Part shown: positions 1-12,890 of the stretch, one piece after another
Numbering within the stretch: the stretch's first letter is position 1
Layout: each line of letters opens with the position of its first letter
Origin: Gymnogyps californianus
Taxonomy: Eukaryota; Chordata; Aves; Accipitriformes; Cathartidae
Direction of reading: 5' to 3'
Assembly (NCBI RefSeq): GCF_018139145.2
Contig: NC_059482.1
Location: forward strand, 3,980,294-4,044,293
DNA length: 64,000 bases
Position numbers and translations under genes: made by a program
Notes under the pieces: model-generated
What the model saw: the letters and a program-made list of their open reading frames with translations, nothing else
Told to the model about the DNA's origin: nothing
The model's database searches: none

Positions 1-3000
1 ACCTCACTATTTAACAAATATATTCATAAAACACAATCATATAAGATTGTATAATTAAATACTGTACAGTCTGTTCTTTAAAGCTCAATCAGACAATAAC
101 AATACAACCCCTCACATCACCTTTACTTTCTTTTAGTATTTAGCAATTCTTCAGATTGTTCCTATTCACTTTTGGCCATGCTGATCTGCTACTTCTGTTT
201 AAAAAGAAAATAAAAATTTGAGATGTCTCTTTTCATTATATCAAGTAAGAGACAATCAAAGCCAGATTTGTCTGGAAGCTCACCGAGGCATGTTCTTTAG
301 AGAACCGAAAAAGTCTTTTTGCCTGAATTTTCCCTATTTCCTGTTTCAACTGCTATGATCCAGGAAATCCCCCCACCCATACAGCTGGTTCCCCTTTCAG
401 CCAAAGGATGCAAGCACAAATGTGTTGTTCTGTAAGTTGTGCACTCCACATCCATTCGTGTAAAATCTTGGATGGACTCAGAGGGAGTTGTTTCAGGAAA
501 TGGTCAGAATCAGCTGAGATAAATCAGGGAAACTCAGGTTCATACCTACAAAGGTCCTCCGGTTTCTGTCAATTGATAATCTTGTGGTAAATTCTAGGCA
601 GGTAGCGGAAGGGTGAATTGTGTAACCATGGAGCCACTGATAACATCCAATGTGACTCAGAACAAATACAGTGGAAGTTTTTCTCAGAAGCAGAGAAAAT
701 ATTAGCCACGTAGGAATTCCTTCTGTCCAGCAGGGGCAAGGACATGAAGGTCAGTGGGTTGAACAGAATTGCTTTTCACATTTTGATTTGGGAGAAGAAG
801 ATGGTTCTGAAGTGCATTCAGCATATAGAGAATAAAATACAGTGAGAGATGCCCCTGAGCTATTCTGCTTACATTGTGGGCAAGCAAAGGAATTCCCCAA
901 ATCTCCTGTTCATCACAAAGCTCATCCGATGAATGGAGCTTTGTGTAAACATGTTATTTGCATAAGTAGGATAAGGATAGAAAAATTAAAGGTGCGATTA
1001 TGCCACTGTAAACAGATATCCAAGATGGGACCAAGCAAGCAGCTAGAGAGACAAAACCGTCACAGTCCAAGTAGTAGCCAAATAAATTCCCATCCATGGA
1101 AGCTCACAGTACTCTTCTAAGCTGAGGCTAGAGGTGTGCATGTAGCTAATGAGTAGTTGCTTCTGCAATCAAATTAGTAACCTTTCGGAGCAGGGTGTAA
1201 GGAACAGATGAGGCAATCATCTCTTACACCACTCCTACAAGATTTAACAGAGCTCATTCCCAGGGCCCTAAGATTTTGGCACGCAGAAAATGCACCAAAG
1301 CTTTTCTGGCTGTAGTAAGGGAGAGTGTTCCCAAACAGAGCAATGCAAGACCAGCAGTTATAGACCTCACCCCACCAAGATACTCTGGAACTGAAAAGAG
1401 CCACTGGACTGGGTGATTTCATTGCAAAGATCCTGCTGATCTGAGTAACCAGAAAACAAACACCTGATATTCCCACTGACTCCAAGAGCAGCTGCATTTG
1501 CTCAGCCTTGTGAAGCCAGGGAACAAAGGGCTCCCAGTACACAAAGGGTCCATGATAAAGCTGCTATAGGCTCATCTGCTCAGAAGTGATTTCTGCGATG
1601 GAGAAAATAAGAAAGAGGGAGAGGAAGAGAGACAAGCCCTTCAAGTGTGAGCCTTTTTGGGTTTTAGCATGAATCCTTTACAGTTTGTGATTGGGGTTGC
1701 CATAGCAATCCTGAGCCTTTCTCAATAAAGGTAGATCTGAAGCAACATACAAGTGGGCAGTGTTTGTACCCTCTCTGGTGCCTGCACATATTCGGAGCAG
1801 CCCTCCTGTAGCTGCCTGGGCACCTGCAACTGCCTGCAATACCACCAAGCAGATGCCTGCATCACAAACTTTGGGTAAGGATTAGTACAATTATTAGCAC
1901 AACTAAAGAGTGCCTTTTAAACACAAATTCTTATTTCAAAGCCTGTTCCCAAGGCATGCTAAGCCATGTTCTTACTTTGGAGAGGGACAAGGAATGGAGG
2001 TTGCTGGGCACAGGCAGTCAGCAAAGCTGGGCCTTCAGAGCAGGTTTTCAGGGTCTCATGGAGTGGTCTGGCTGGGGAGATTCAGGGCACAGCAAACCTG
2101 GGATCTAGGCCTTCGCACAGTGAAATCAATGAACGTTTGAAGTTGCTTTCGGACAGCAGGACTGAATCTTGGAATGGGGGGAATACTAAACTGCTCCCTC
2201 CCACCCTGCAACACACCAAGGTTATGTCTGCAAGGTGCTGAGAACAACCAGCACCCATTTGCTTGCTAGAGCATACTTGGAATCCTAGAGGGGACCTTTA
2301 GGTCCCAGGATATATGGAGGGTGAGCACATTATCCTGCAGGCAAGTTTTTCTGAGGTCATATACAAAAGAAAACCTGTAAGCTTCGCACTGTTATAGATG
2401 AGAAAGAGATCCCGTAGCAACTTTTATTCTGCAACTTTCAAACAAACTTTTACAGCAGGGAGAAGGAGGGCACGGGAAGCAGGTGTAAAACCACAGCCAT
2501 GACACTTCTCTCTCCAGGGTATTTGTGTTTTGCTCACATTTCTTGGCTCCCGGTTTCATTGTTATTTGTATGGGAGCTGAAGCCAACACTTCTGGAAGTC
2601 TTTCTGATCACTAGAGAAGGCACTAGCAGCTACAGTTCCAGCTCAGCACTGAAGAGAAGCAGCTGTATATTAAACCAAAAACAAAAAGGGTGAAAGCAGC
2701 CAGCTCCACAGAGCTGTGAGGCCCACTGGGATTGAGAGGAAAGGTTTGCAAGGGAGCTGGTATAGACCTATTCTTCTCAGGCAGGTTCTTTACTAGTCTG
2801 AGACCTGGCATTTATTAACACAGCCTTGTATGTCCCAGGGGTTACCCACTCTCTAAGAAAAGCTGGGATGGGGATGCAGGAAGGAGCCAGGTTATCCTAG
2901 TGCCTTTGGAGAACTTTGCAGTGCAGCTGGTTTTGGTGTGTAAGTTAGCGTTAACGTGCCAGGGTGGCAAACACATTGACTTGTTTCTTCTCAAATAGGG

Positions 3001-6000
3001 TTTTTGTATCTGATTTAGGCAGTGTGTTTTAAGTGGGGGTTCTCAACTCAGTGCTATTTGGAGAGGTTTTCCAGAGAACACATTTCTGAAGACATTCTGA
3101 AGAACTCCTGGGAGTTTAGTGACATTGCAGTAATAGTAAGATATTGGGTAACACAGCTGCAAGAACCAACCAAGCATGATCAGAACCATCTCTTTCACTG
3201 TGCCAGAAGAAGTATCTGTCTGACTGTTTTGAAGGAAGAGAACAGGCTATATTGGACAGAAAATAAAACCAAACCCAAGAAACCCCACAACCAAATTTTT
3301 TTTAAAAAGTAGATTTTCAGCCTAACCAGTTCCACAATTCAGGACACTGGATGGTCAACCAGAGAGTTGCATAAGCTGGCATTGCTGCTAAGACAAAAAC
3401 ACATGCCAAACTTCCTCTCTGGCCTTTGGCTAGTTACTAAATCTTTGACCCATCACAAGTCATGACAGGCCTCATGGAGGGTGAAATCCACAGCCCTTCA
3501 TTCAGGCTTTGGTACTCAATTTCTATAAGAGCAACAAGATCTACTTCTAGGATACGAGTGTTAAAGAGGCAAATTATGATTGCTGTGAAAACTCAGTGCA
3601 ACTGGGACTGGATTTTGTCTCTTTGTTCATCAAGTACTTGGGAAGTAGTGAAAATGTCAGAACTTTTCACGATGCTAGAAGGGGAAAGAGTTCACCTCTG
3701 TTAGCCAAAAACTCCGCAGTAATGTTGCTTGAGAAGTCAACACTGTGTGGCCATTCAGGAGGAGCTGCAAGAGAGCGAGGCTGAGTACTAGAACTTCTCC
3801 TAACACTTGAGACAATGTTGATCCTTTATGTGGATTGCAGAATATGTTTTCTTCTGTAGACTCACATGCATTTTTATTCTGTTACCATAGAGTTTACCCA
3901 CTTTTGACTCCAAAGCCAAATAGCCTGTGTTGCTAAACCTCCAGCTACAACAAGCACAGCTTTTTTAACCGAGCTCTTGTTTGATGTTAACTCTGGTGTA
4001 GTGGCTTTTTAATAACCCCCTGGATTCAATATGCTTTGTGTTGCTGCATACTCTGGAAGGGCAGTTATTGTGCACATTATAGTGGGTACTGCATTAAACA
4101 TCTGCTGTGTGAAATCAGCAAACTCTCCAGCTGAGCAAATTGCTGGGTGTTGTTGGGACTGTGCTTGGTGCTGTGGTCATTTACTTGACTAAAAAAAAAT
4201 CCACCTCTCATGCAAGCCTTAACAAGGGACTCCTGTGTGTGCCAGCTGTCAGGATGGGAAAAGCACTATAATTGGAGTGATTAAAAGCTCACAATGGCAA
4301 CAGACATGCTTCTCCATTTAAGGTGGAGTGAAACTCTCTTATAAAATAGTGACACAGCTGCTCTTGTAAAGCCTGCAAAATTTTATCAGTCATCTTTGCA
4401 CCAGTATTTTTAATTCTGCAAAGCTCACCCCCACAAGTTGGCACCTACATAAACACTTCCAATAAATATTGGGGAACTGAAGCATAAAGGGGTCTGCTAA
4501 CCTCCAAGTTGTACTATGGATCTGTGGTTTAAAAAGATCCTGCACTTTGATGTATTATTACAATAGTGGCAATTTTGGTACCTAATCAGTGAGGTGAACA
4601 CAGGAGGGCTCTTATTACAAATAGTGCAGGAGCAGTGGTCTGGGAAGGAGAAATTTCTGCATGTATTTGATAGGTCTCAATAACGTCTCAGAGATAAGGA
4701 TCCAGAATCTCAGTAGAAATTAGTGCCATCCAAAGCAATGGAATTACAGTTGATTTGAATTGACTACACCAGTGGGCTTTTGCAAATGAATCTTCCTTTT
4801 TGTCCCTCAAAGAGTTGACCCAAACAGTGTGGGCGTGCAGGACGTCTGAATATTATCTAGGTTTTCTGGAAAATAGTTTCACCTCTCCCAGGCATAAAGG
4901 AGACCTTGAAGAAAAACAAACAGTGCTGTCCTCTCTCTCTGAATGCCTTCTCTCCATGCACATTTCATGCTGGGTAAAAATAGCTTTAAACCCTGTGTTA
5001 AGTAAGCTTCTTATATTTGAAAAACCTGTTTCAAGTGGACAAAGGAGGCACAACCGAGACACCATAAAAAGGCCTTTGGTTTCAGTGTCTGCAACTTGAA
5101 ATGCCATCCTGGTATCATTTTATGAGTCCAAGAGGGAACTAACTAACATTGAGACACTGATTGCAAAGAGCAGAGTAAGCATGAATACGGAGATGTGTGG
5201 AAACAGGGTGTGGCTGTCTAGTTCTCCTTTTTACATTTCTCTCTCAAGATCAGACTAAGTTCCTTTTCAAGCCTAACTGGAAGGCCTGCAAAAAATTACT
5301 CACAGGGAAAAGACAAAGGTCTATTCTGCATATCTCAGCAATACATCAGGAAAAGATAGTAAACTTACAAGTTGGTCAAGATCTTGGCTACAGAATAATC
5401 ATCTGCAATCAGGCCATTTCCATAGCTTATAATTTTGAAACTCTCTCACAAATATTAAAGTATTTCTAGAGACATGCACTTTGCTTATTTCTGCTGTAAT
5501 TATTTCTGAGCTATAGTTCAAAGGAAAGTTGAGGAAAGTCAGAGAACAGGATATGAAATTGCTTGGTGCATTTTTAAACTGTAGTGCATGAAGCACTAGA
5601 GGTCTGTAGATTACTCCAAAGGGACTGAGAAGGGAACTAAGAAAAGCAAGCCCATTGTCTTGCTAAATTTATTAATCAAGGGTCCACAAACAAAAGTGGT
5701 GGGAAAAAAAAAAAGCTAAGCAAGATATTCAGAGACCTCATTCTATTGCCCAGTTCTACTAGTCTGCTCCTAGCTGCCTACAACATTTCAGGCAAGCTTG
5801 TTCACTTCAGTATGCCTCAGTTTCCCCTCAGACACCCCCCAGAAGAAAAAGTCAGAAGGCTAATCATCTCTGGCAATTATCCACACTACAATCACCTTGG
5901 AGGATTAAGGCCTGAGTACTGAAAATTTATGTTTGCAGAACTAGAAACTAAAGCATTCTTATTCTTTCTTATTAAATATTACTATTCCCCTAAGAACCCT

Positions 6001-8620
6001 TTTGACCAAAACCAGAGTGTCTGTGGGAATTTCTGAGGTAGAAGCAGGACGGGTAGCTAGCTGATGGAGGGGACTCATAACCATCCTAGAGCAAGCCATT
6101 CCCACATCTGAATCAGTGCCTTTCGTGATGGGGTCCACCTTAAAAGTGGAGAAGTCTGTTGGATCCCTCACCATACCCACTTAATTCTAGGTACTACAGC
6201 TTGTGGAGGCCATGTTCCACCACTGGCCATGAATACCAAAGTCTAGAAAGGAGAAGAAAAGTTGGAAATAGTAGCCAGAATTACATCTACATTTTCCCAG
6301 TTTCTAATGTATGGAACAAGCAAAAGTATTTCACTTTAGCAGATAAGATCTTAAAAATATAGACGTGCAGGAAACAAAGAGCAGATACTGTATAGAGACA
6401 TGAGAATGAGACAGAAGAATTCTTACTGGACAAAGAAAGAACTTGGTGCAGAAACTGGTCTCAAAGGACTGCAGAAGGGAATCAGTGCTCCAAAACCAGG
6501 GTTTTACGAGACAGGGGTTTATGACCTTTCAAGATACTGCTTCATTTGAGGGAGCAAGTCTGTGTTAGCAATACCAAAGAAATCCCTAGTCGGATCCATA
6601 ACCCACCGAGTCCAGGACTCAATGAGTATCTCAGTCTGACAGTCCCTTACCAAACTTAAAGCAAAAGTCAAGCCACAATGAATTCACACAATCTATTTCT
6701 GAGAAGAGATGCTCCCAGACCCCACTCACAGCATCACATGCACTTGGCATCGTTACAAATAGAGTCACAGCCCAAAAGAGCAGGAAGCTAGATGAAAATA
6801 AGGTGGGTTGACAGAGTTTACATGTACTCTCTTCACAAATCAGAAAGCGCTTCCCTAGATAGCGCTGCACCTTCCTACCAAACAACCCTTCTTAGATTGA
6901 TCTGAGGGTTGTGCTTCCTTTTTGCGAGTGACTGGCCTCTTGGTCAGACCTTAACACAGCTTTCAGAAGAGCTGCAGTATTTTTTCCCTGTTCAGTACAG
7001 AGAGCCCAGCCAACATCATGAACATGTCCCTCAGACTGGATTTATGTGGCTAAAGACTTCACATCATGTCACCAGCTCATGGTAATACCACCCTTTTCTT
7101 CCTCATAGGTGCCCAGGAGGCCACAATGTGAACCTGTCAGGAGGCTGATCTGGCTTTAAAATCAGGTGATTTTTAAGCTGGATCAGTTCCCTGATCCACT
7201 TTGCTGTATAACAAATTCCTTTGACAAAACTGAGGGCAGGACAAAAGCAGGAACAAGTGAAAATGGAAAAAGAAACTAGAGGGCAGGAATACAGTAATCC
7301 AGTATTACCACTGAATAAAGTCATTCAAGTCATAAAATCACTACAGAAATCACATTACTGTGCCTTAGGCAGAATTAGGTATTAATACTGATGATAGGTA
7401 GTTGTGGAAAGCTGCTTGTGTCCTCAGCCTCAGAAGACTTCAGCTTGAGAAACCCCCACTTGAGAGCTACTGAATGCCTTGAACCGGAATGCACACATGC
7501 AGCCATTCCTTCTGAACGTGACAATGTTTAGAACATCTTAACTATGTATGTAAAGCCCCTTAACTAAGATTTTTACATCCCAGCCTGATGCACAAGATGT
7601 GTGTTAGCTCTCAAAACTCTCAGGTAGGGATTTTAGAGAGGTCAATGTTTTTCTTAATTCCTCCTCTTTCTCCTAAAGAGTTTAATGAGGAAATATCTTA
7701 GAAATCCTGGAAAAGGATAGGCCTCCTGTGCCTATTGAGTAATAAGTCACAGGCCAAGTCCGCCAGTTTGTTAGTACACGGAGAGGGATTTCTGCTCCTG
7801 TCGTGCAGTCTGAGAGTAAGTCATAAGGAATTATGGCTAATTTAACAACATACCTGAATAAGCCAGAAGCAAGCACTGCAAAACTGTCAAAACTGTAGAT
7901 CTTCCTTGAATTTTCTCTAGAACTTCCCATGGGAGATTTTGCCAGCATGGAAGAATCCTTTGAAGAAAAGGAACAAATGTGCGAGTCACTTAAAAATCTC
8001 TCCTCTTACACAAAGAGCTGAATTACTCACCCACTCTAGTGGGGACAGGTATTAGGCTGAAAACCATAACTCTAATGCTTCGGTATGTTAGTGTCTCAGA
8101 AGACAATTTGTTCATGTTATCCAGGCAGGCTGGAAATTGCTAGAGACCAGGGAAGCTGCCCATGCAACGCTTTACAGGACCTAAAACTGGAAGCAAGGGA
8201 AGTACGACATTGCTAAAGAGGGAGAACTGAAGGGGGGAAAACCCCACTTCCAGTCTTCATTTATTTCAAAATAGACATATATTCAGCAGGATTATAACCC
8301 AGGATTATGACAGCTTTATAAAATAGATGGGACATGCCTCTTCCCTACAAAAATCAGCAATGATACTGAGCAAGTGAAGCCAGCTGAAGGTTATTAAAGT
8401 ATTCAGCACATCATCACATAGCTGGTGACAAGCTGTACCTTTACATGAGATAGTAGCTCCTCAGGGTGCTGCATGTTGCTTTAGGGATGCCAGCCTGCCT
8501 AGAACTGATTAAGTAATGGACCAGCTCTGTATGACCCAGACATGCCTACAATTACTAAAACGTACTATCTTCTTGGGAAAACCAAAGAGTTTAAGGACAC
8601 CTGTGTTAAGGGGAAAAAGA

Positions 8621-8649
8621 GGGAATTTACAATCAGGGAATTACAATCA
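8621..8649. repeat. short tandem duplication, 15/14 nt
   Basis: Two adjacent copies of a unit beginning GGGAATTTACAATCA; the second copy has lost one T. It is a simple replication-slippage duplication in intergenic DNA. Confidence 0.8.
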
Positions 8650-11600
8650 GGGCATGATTCTTGGGCTCAATGCAAGAATTACTAGGTGAAACTTTGTGGC
8701 CTCCGTTATGTAAGAGGCAGGTTAAAGCATTATGATGGTCTCATTGGCTTAAAAAAAATTAATGCACTGTAGGGCAAACGAGGAAATAGACTTCTGAGTG
8801 AAAACACAAAAAAGAGCACTAAACAGATTCAACAACTGTCACATTCAAGGTAATGCAAACAGACAACACAGGCAGTGTTTCCACACACTACACTGATGCT
8901 TTCCTAAAAAGAGAACTGTAAGTTCTCTCCCTCAGACTAAACAGGACACAAGAACTGATTAGGACTTCAGCTGCACATCATGCACAGTAGAAAGATTATA
9001 CTGGTGAATGCACTTTGTACCAATTTCAAAACCACCGTATAAGACATAGATTGCTCATCTAATTTCGTTGGCAATTTCTTTTCTCACATATTAACAGATC
9101 CTTCGTATAAGCTTTTAAACATTGCTTTCAGTGGGCATTTCACCTTCAAAAGCACATGGCACCAGGTCTTTAAGAATTAGTGGGATGATGTGTACACTAC
9201 AGCAATGAAAAGGCAGCCAAACAAAATGATAGGATGCAGAAAATTTAGCACAGGAAAATGTAGACTGAACAAGAAGTTCCTAGAAAAAGTATTTGATACG
9301 CCATCATTTAACATTTAAATCACCAGCCTTTCTATTTATTCCTAATGCATATCATAATGGGGAAAACATTTTGACCTTTCCCTCCCCACTAACAATTGCT
9401 GGTGGGGGTTTCTCAGCTTTGAAAATTTTATCCCCAGAGTTGTCACGTATCTGCTCTCATTTTATACAAGTATTTTACTAGAGATAGTCAGAGAAAGCTA
9501 GTTTCCAACCTTGATTTTCACCTTTTGCATTTAAATGCATAACTAAGAACATGCCAGGTATTAGTTAGTTCTAGAAGCTATCCAATCAAGAAATCTAAAT
9601 ACTGTGGTATTTGAGAAACTGCCACACTGTCAGTTTATATGTCCATTACTCCCAATAAGCACAGCCTACCAGCAAGCTGGGATTTATTTATTCCAGAAAT
9701 TTATAAATAATTTCCAACAACAAATCCATCTGAGAATTCTGCAATTTGTCAGCAAACAAAAGAAATGGCAGAATTTCTCAGATAAATTAGTTTTAATGAA
9801 TTATTCACCAAAGCTTCCTGCATAATGAAGTAGAAAACAATCCTACATTGACAGACAGAACTAGGATAACAATCTAACAGATATTTTTCTTTTTTTGTTT
9901 CTAGAAAATGACAAAGACAAGAAACATCCATATTTGTATTCTTCATCACTGCCTTTAGCACCACTATGACCCAAAGCAGATTTAACACACGATGAAATAT
10001 TTACTGACATGGCATTACATCACAGATTTTTACTTTTTTTTCTAATAAAGCAAAAAGCAGTTCTTACAAATTTAAAGACAAATTACAACAAAACATCTCT
10101 AAAATCTTTAAAAGACATTGTCACAGACTAGTTTGCCAACAGAGCATTCCTCCTAGCAGTCTTACCCCAGGGCCTATTCAAAGCCAATCAATCACTCTCT
10201 ACCCTCATCCTCATCATTTCCTTTTAAGCAATAGCTGGAAATAGCCCCATCTGCTTTAAAAATCAAAGAGCAGCAGCTGGCGATCAGTCCTCTTTATAGA
10301 AGTCTGTGAGACTTAAGGATATTGTCCTGAGCAACTCAGTCAAAATTAATTATAACCTAGATGGAATTAATTAGAGGCTATCTTTATTTCATCTCCATTG
10401 TTGTGCAGACAATTGTTTAGCTACTCCTCACATGACTTGGTAATTACAGTAAGATGAAACCACTTAAAATGAAATGTCTTGAATGGGCTTTGATTTAGAT
10501 TTACAAGAGTGTTTTTGTGGAGGTGTGGGGAGAAAGAATGCTGTTTGTTAAATATATAGCAGATCCACATGCACACAGACACACACAAAAAGATTTGTCA
10601 GTTCTTGTTATCACTCAGTTGTGGCATCAAAACAGAAAAGTTACTTCAGAACAACGCATTTCAGCAAATGTACATGACAAACACAAACAGCTGGTTATAC
10701 AGTTGGAAGAACACAGGCCCATAACCATATGGGTGGTATAAATGACCAGGACTTCAATATGACTCAGATCATTCATATGGCTGAGGACTTGGTGTCTCTG
10801 TTCTGAAATTAATCCATCAACACAGCAAAGAAAAAAGAAGAGTATATCTATCCAATGTATAAGTATACACAGCTATAATGGCATGCACAAGTGTGTAGAT
10901 ATGTGCTTATAACATGTAAATTTATTTTCCAGACACATTCACATACATCTTCTAACTAACTGGATAGCATGCTTTTTTTTCTTTTCTGCCAGTAGGCATT
11001 CATTTGTTATTTATTAGGTGTTCTTATAACATGATGATCAGATGTTAAAATGCTTTGCAGCTGGATGTGAGAAAGGTGCTGGTAATTTGCCATACTTAGT
11101 GAGAAGATGTCTTAAAGTTAGAGGAAAATCCAGTCGTATATTCAGAAGTGGCTTTTTTTGCTAATTAAAAAGAAAAAAAAGACTAGCTAGGAGCAAGTTG
11201 TCTCTATCACAGAGAAACTTTGATGGAATTCTGTTGTGAGATTCAGAAGATTTTAAATTCAGGAAACCTTCCCCTTGTATTTGAAGGTGTAACAAACCTC
11301 CTGAAATCTGTCACATGTGAGGAACGAATAGTTTTATCTTGCACTGTGGCAGTGAGTTCCTCTAGGCACTTTAATACCGATCCAGATCAAATGGCTCTAA
11401 TCAGCATTTCCACAACCTACTGTCAAGGCAGGCATGTGCCTACAAGTGATGCAGACGCTTCCCAGACTGGTGGATTGCAGAGACAGCTAAAAGGAAAGAG
11501 TCTCATCAGGACTGAAAAGAGACAGTGGTAGTTTTCTATTTGGTTAGCAACCACTGCTCTCATTACTAACATCTTTGATTGAATTACAGGAATCAGATTC

Positions 11601-12805
11601 TCTAGTTTGATAGTATAAAAAACATTTGAGAACAGCAAAAAAAACCCACCTTGCATTTAAGAGAGAGGAAAACCCACCCATCTAGTCATAATCTATTGAA
11701 GTGACTTCTCCCTATAAACACAGAAAAGCTAAATTGTTCTAAAGTAATAATGTCTCTTGTACATGGGCTTGTGGGAGGCTAAATGGAAGATGACTCTCCC
11801 ACTGGACACAAGTGCTTCATGCTTCCAGGAGTAATAAATAAAGTATCCCTTGTTGTAACTGGCAAATGCATGCTTGGCACTCCTGGGAATTAAGCTAAAC
11901 TGAGTCTATAGCACAAAAGTGAAGGTGGAGCTGAATGCTTAATTTATGTGGTGCCTGCTACTAGGAAGACCCAGAGACCCTAGGTCATGAAGACACTATT
12001 TTTAGAGAGTGAAATCCTATGAAATTATCATGAGTTTCAGATGTATAATACATGAGGGGGCAGGGAGGTCCAGGCTGAGTCTGGCTTTTCTTACACGTAG
12101 TGGTTCATGACAGAATTTTTGCCTCATCAGTCATGTGGCAACCTCAAGAGAAGGAAGGAAACAGCAAAGAAAATCGGTTCTTCTTGATAGCAGCAAACTG
12201 TTCTAAGTGGTCAGCTTTCTCCTTTCTGAAGAACTCACACACAGGAGCGATATGTTCGGAAAGTAAAAGATCAGCTAGTTTTCGGGACAGGTTATAGTTA
12301 CAGGCTGAGGCATTTCAGTGGGAGCCCTCCAAGGCATTCCAGATTAATCCAAAACTTTTCTGAGAGCAATTCAAGTTAAAATGAACTCTCTGCACCAGTG
12401 CAGCCATCTCTGGTACTACACTACTGATTTTCACACGGATGTACAGAGTTATACGTAGTATTATGACTTTGTGTACTAAAATGTTGCCAGTTATACAAGA
12501 CAAACACAAAATGTTCAGAAAAATGTTAAATTGAAAAAATTACACGACTTTCTTATGGTTGTCACAGGTATGCAGGAACAACTAACTGTAGCAGTAAATG
12601 AAATAAAATGTGAAGATGCATAATTTCCTTGGACCCTAACAATCCTGTGACAATCTGACTTGATTTCAAAAGACAGATTTTTCCCTTTTTTATCCTCTGG
12701 ACAACAATTACTGCTTACTGAGTTGCTTCCCAGAAACACTGCAGTAAAATATTAAAACTACTGTAAGCAATTACATTATGTTCAGTAGAGCACAGAAAAA
12801 CTTCA

Positions 12806-12890
12806 TTTTAAAAATCAATTTTTAATAACATTTATTTAATAAATTTATAAATTAATAAAATGATTTAATAAAATGAAATATATGTGTTTT
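12806..12890. repeat. AT-rich low-complexity stretch
   Basis: Almost purely A and T, with repeated TTTAATAA and AATAAAAT blocks. It is low-complexity sequence with no coding potential. AATAAA and TTTATT words inside it should not be taken as poly(A) signals of a gene. Confidence 0.75.

Noticed and set aside
1..3000. COTL1 3' end, expected from mammalian synteny
   Set aside because: I looked for the acidic/lysine-rich last coding segment of coactosin-like protein on the plus strand and found none; the gene probably lies outside the window.
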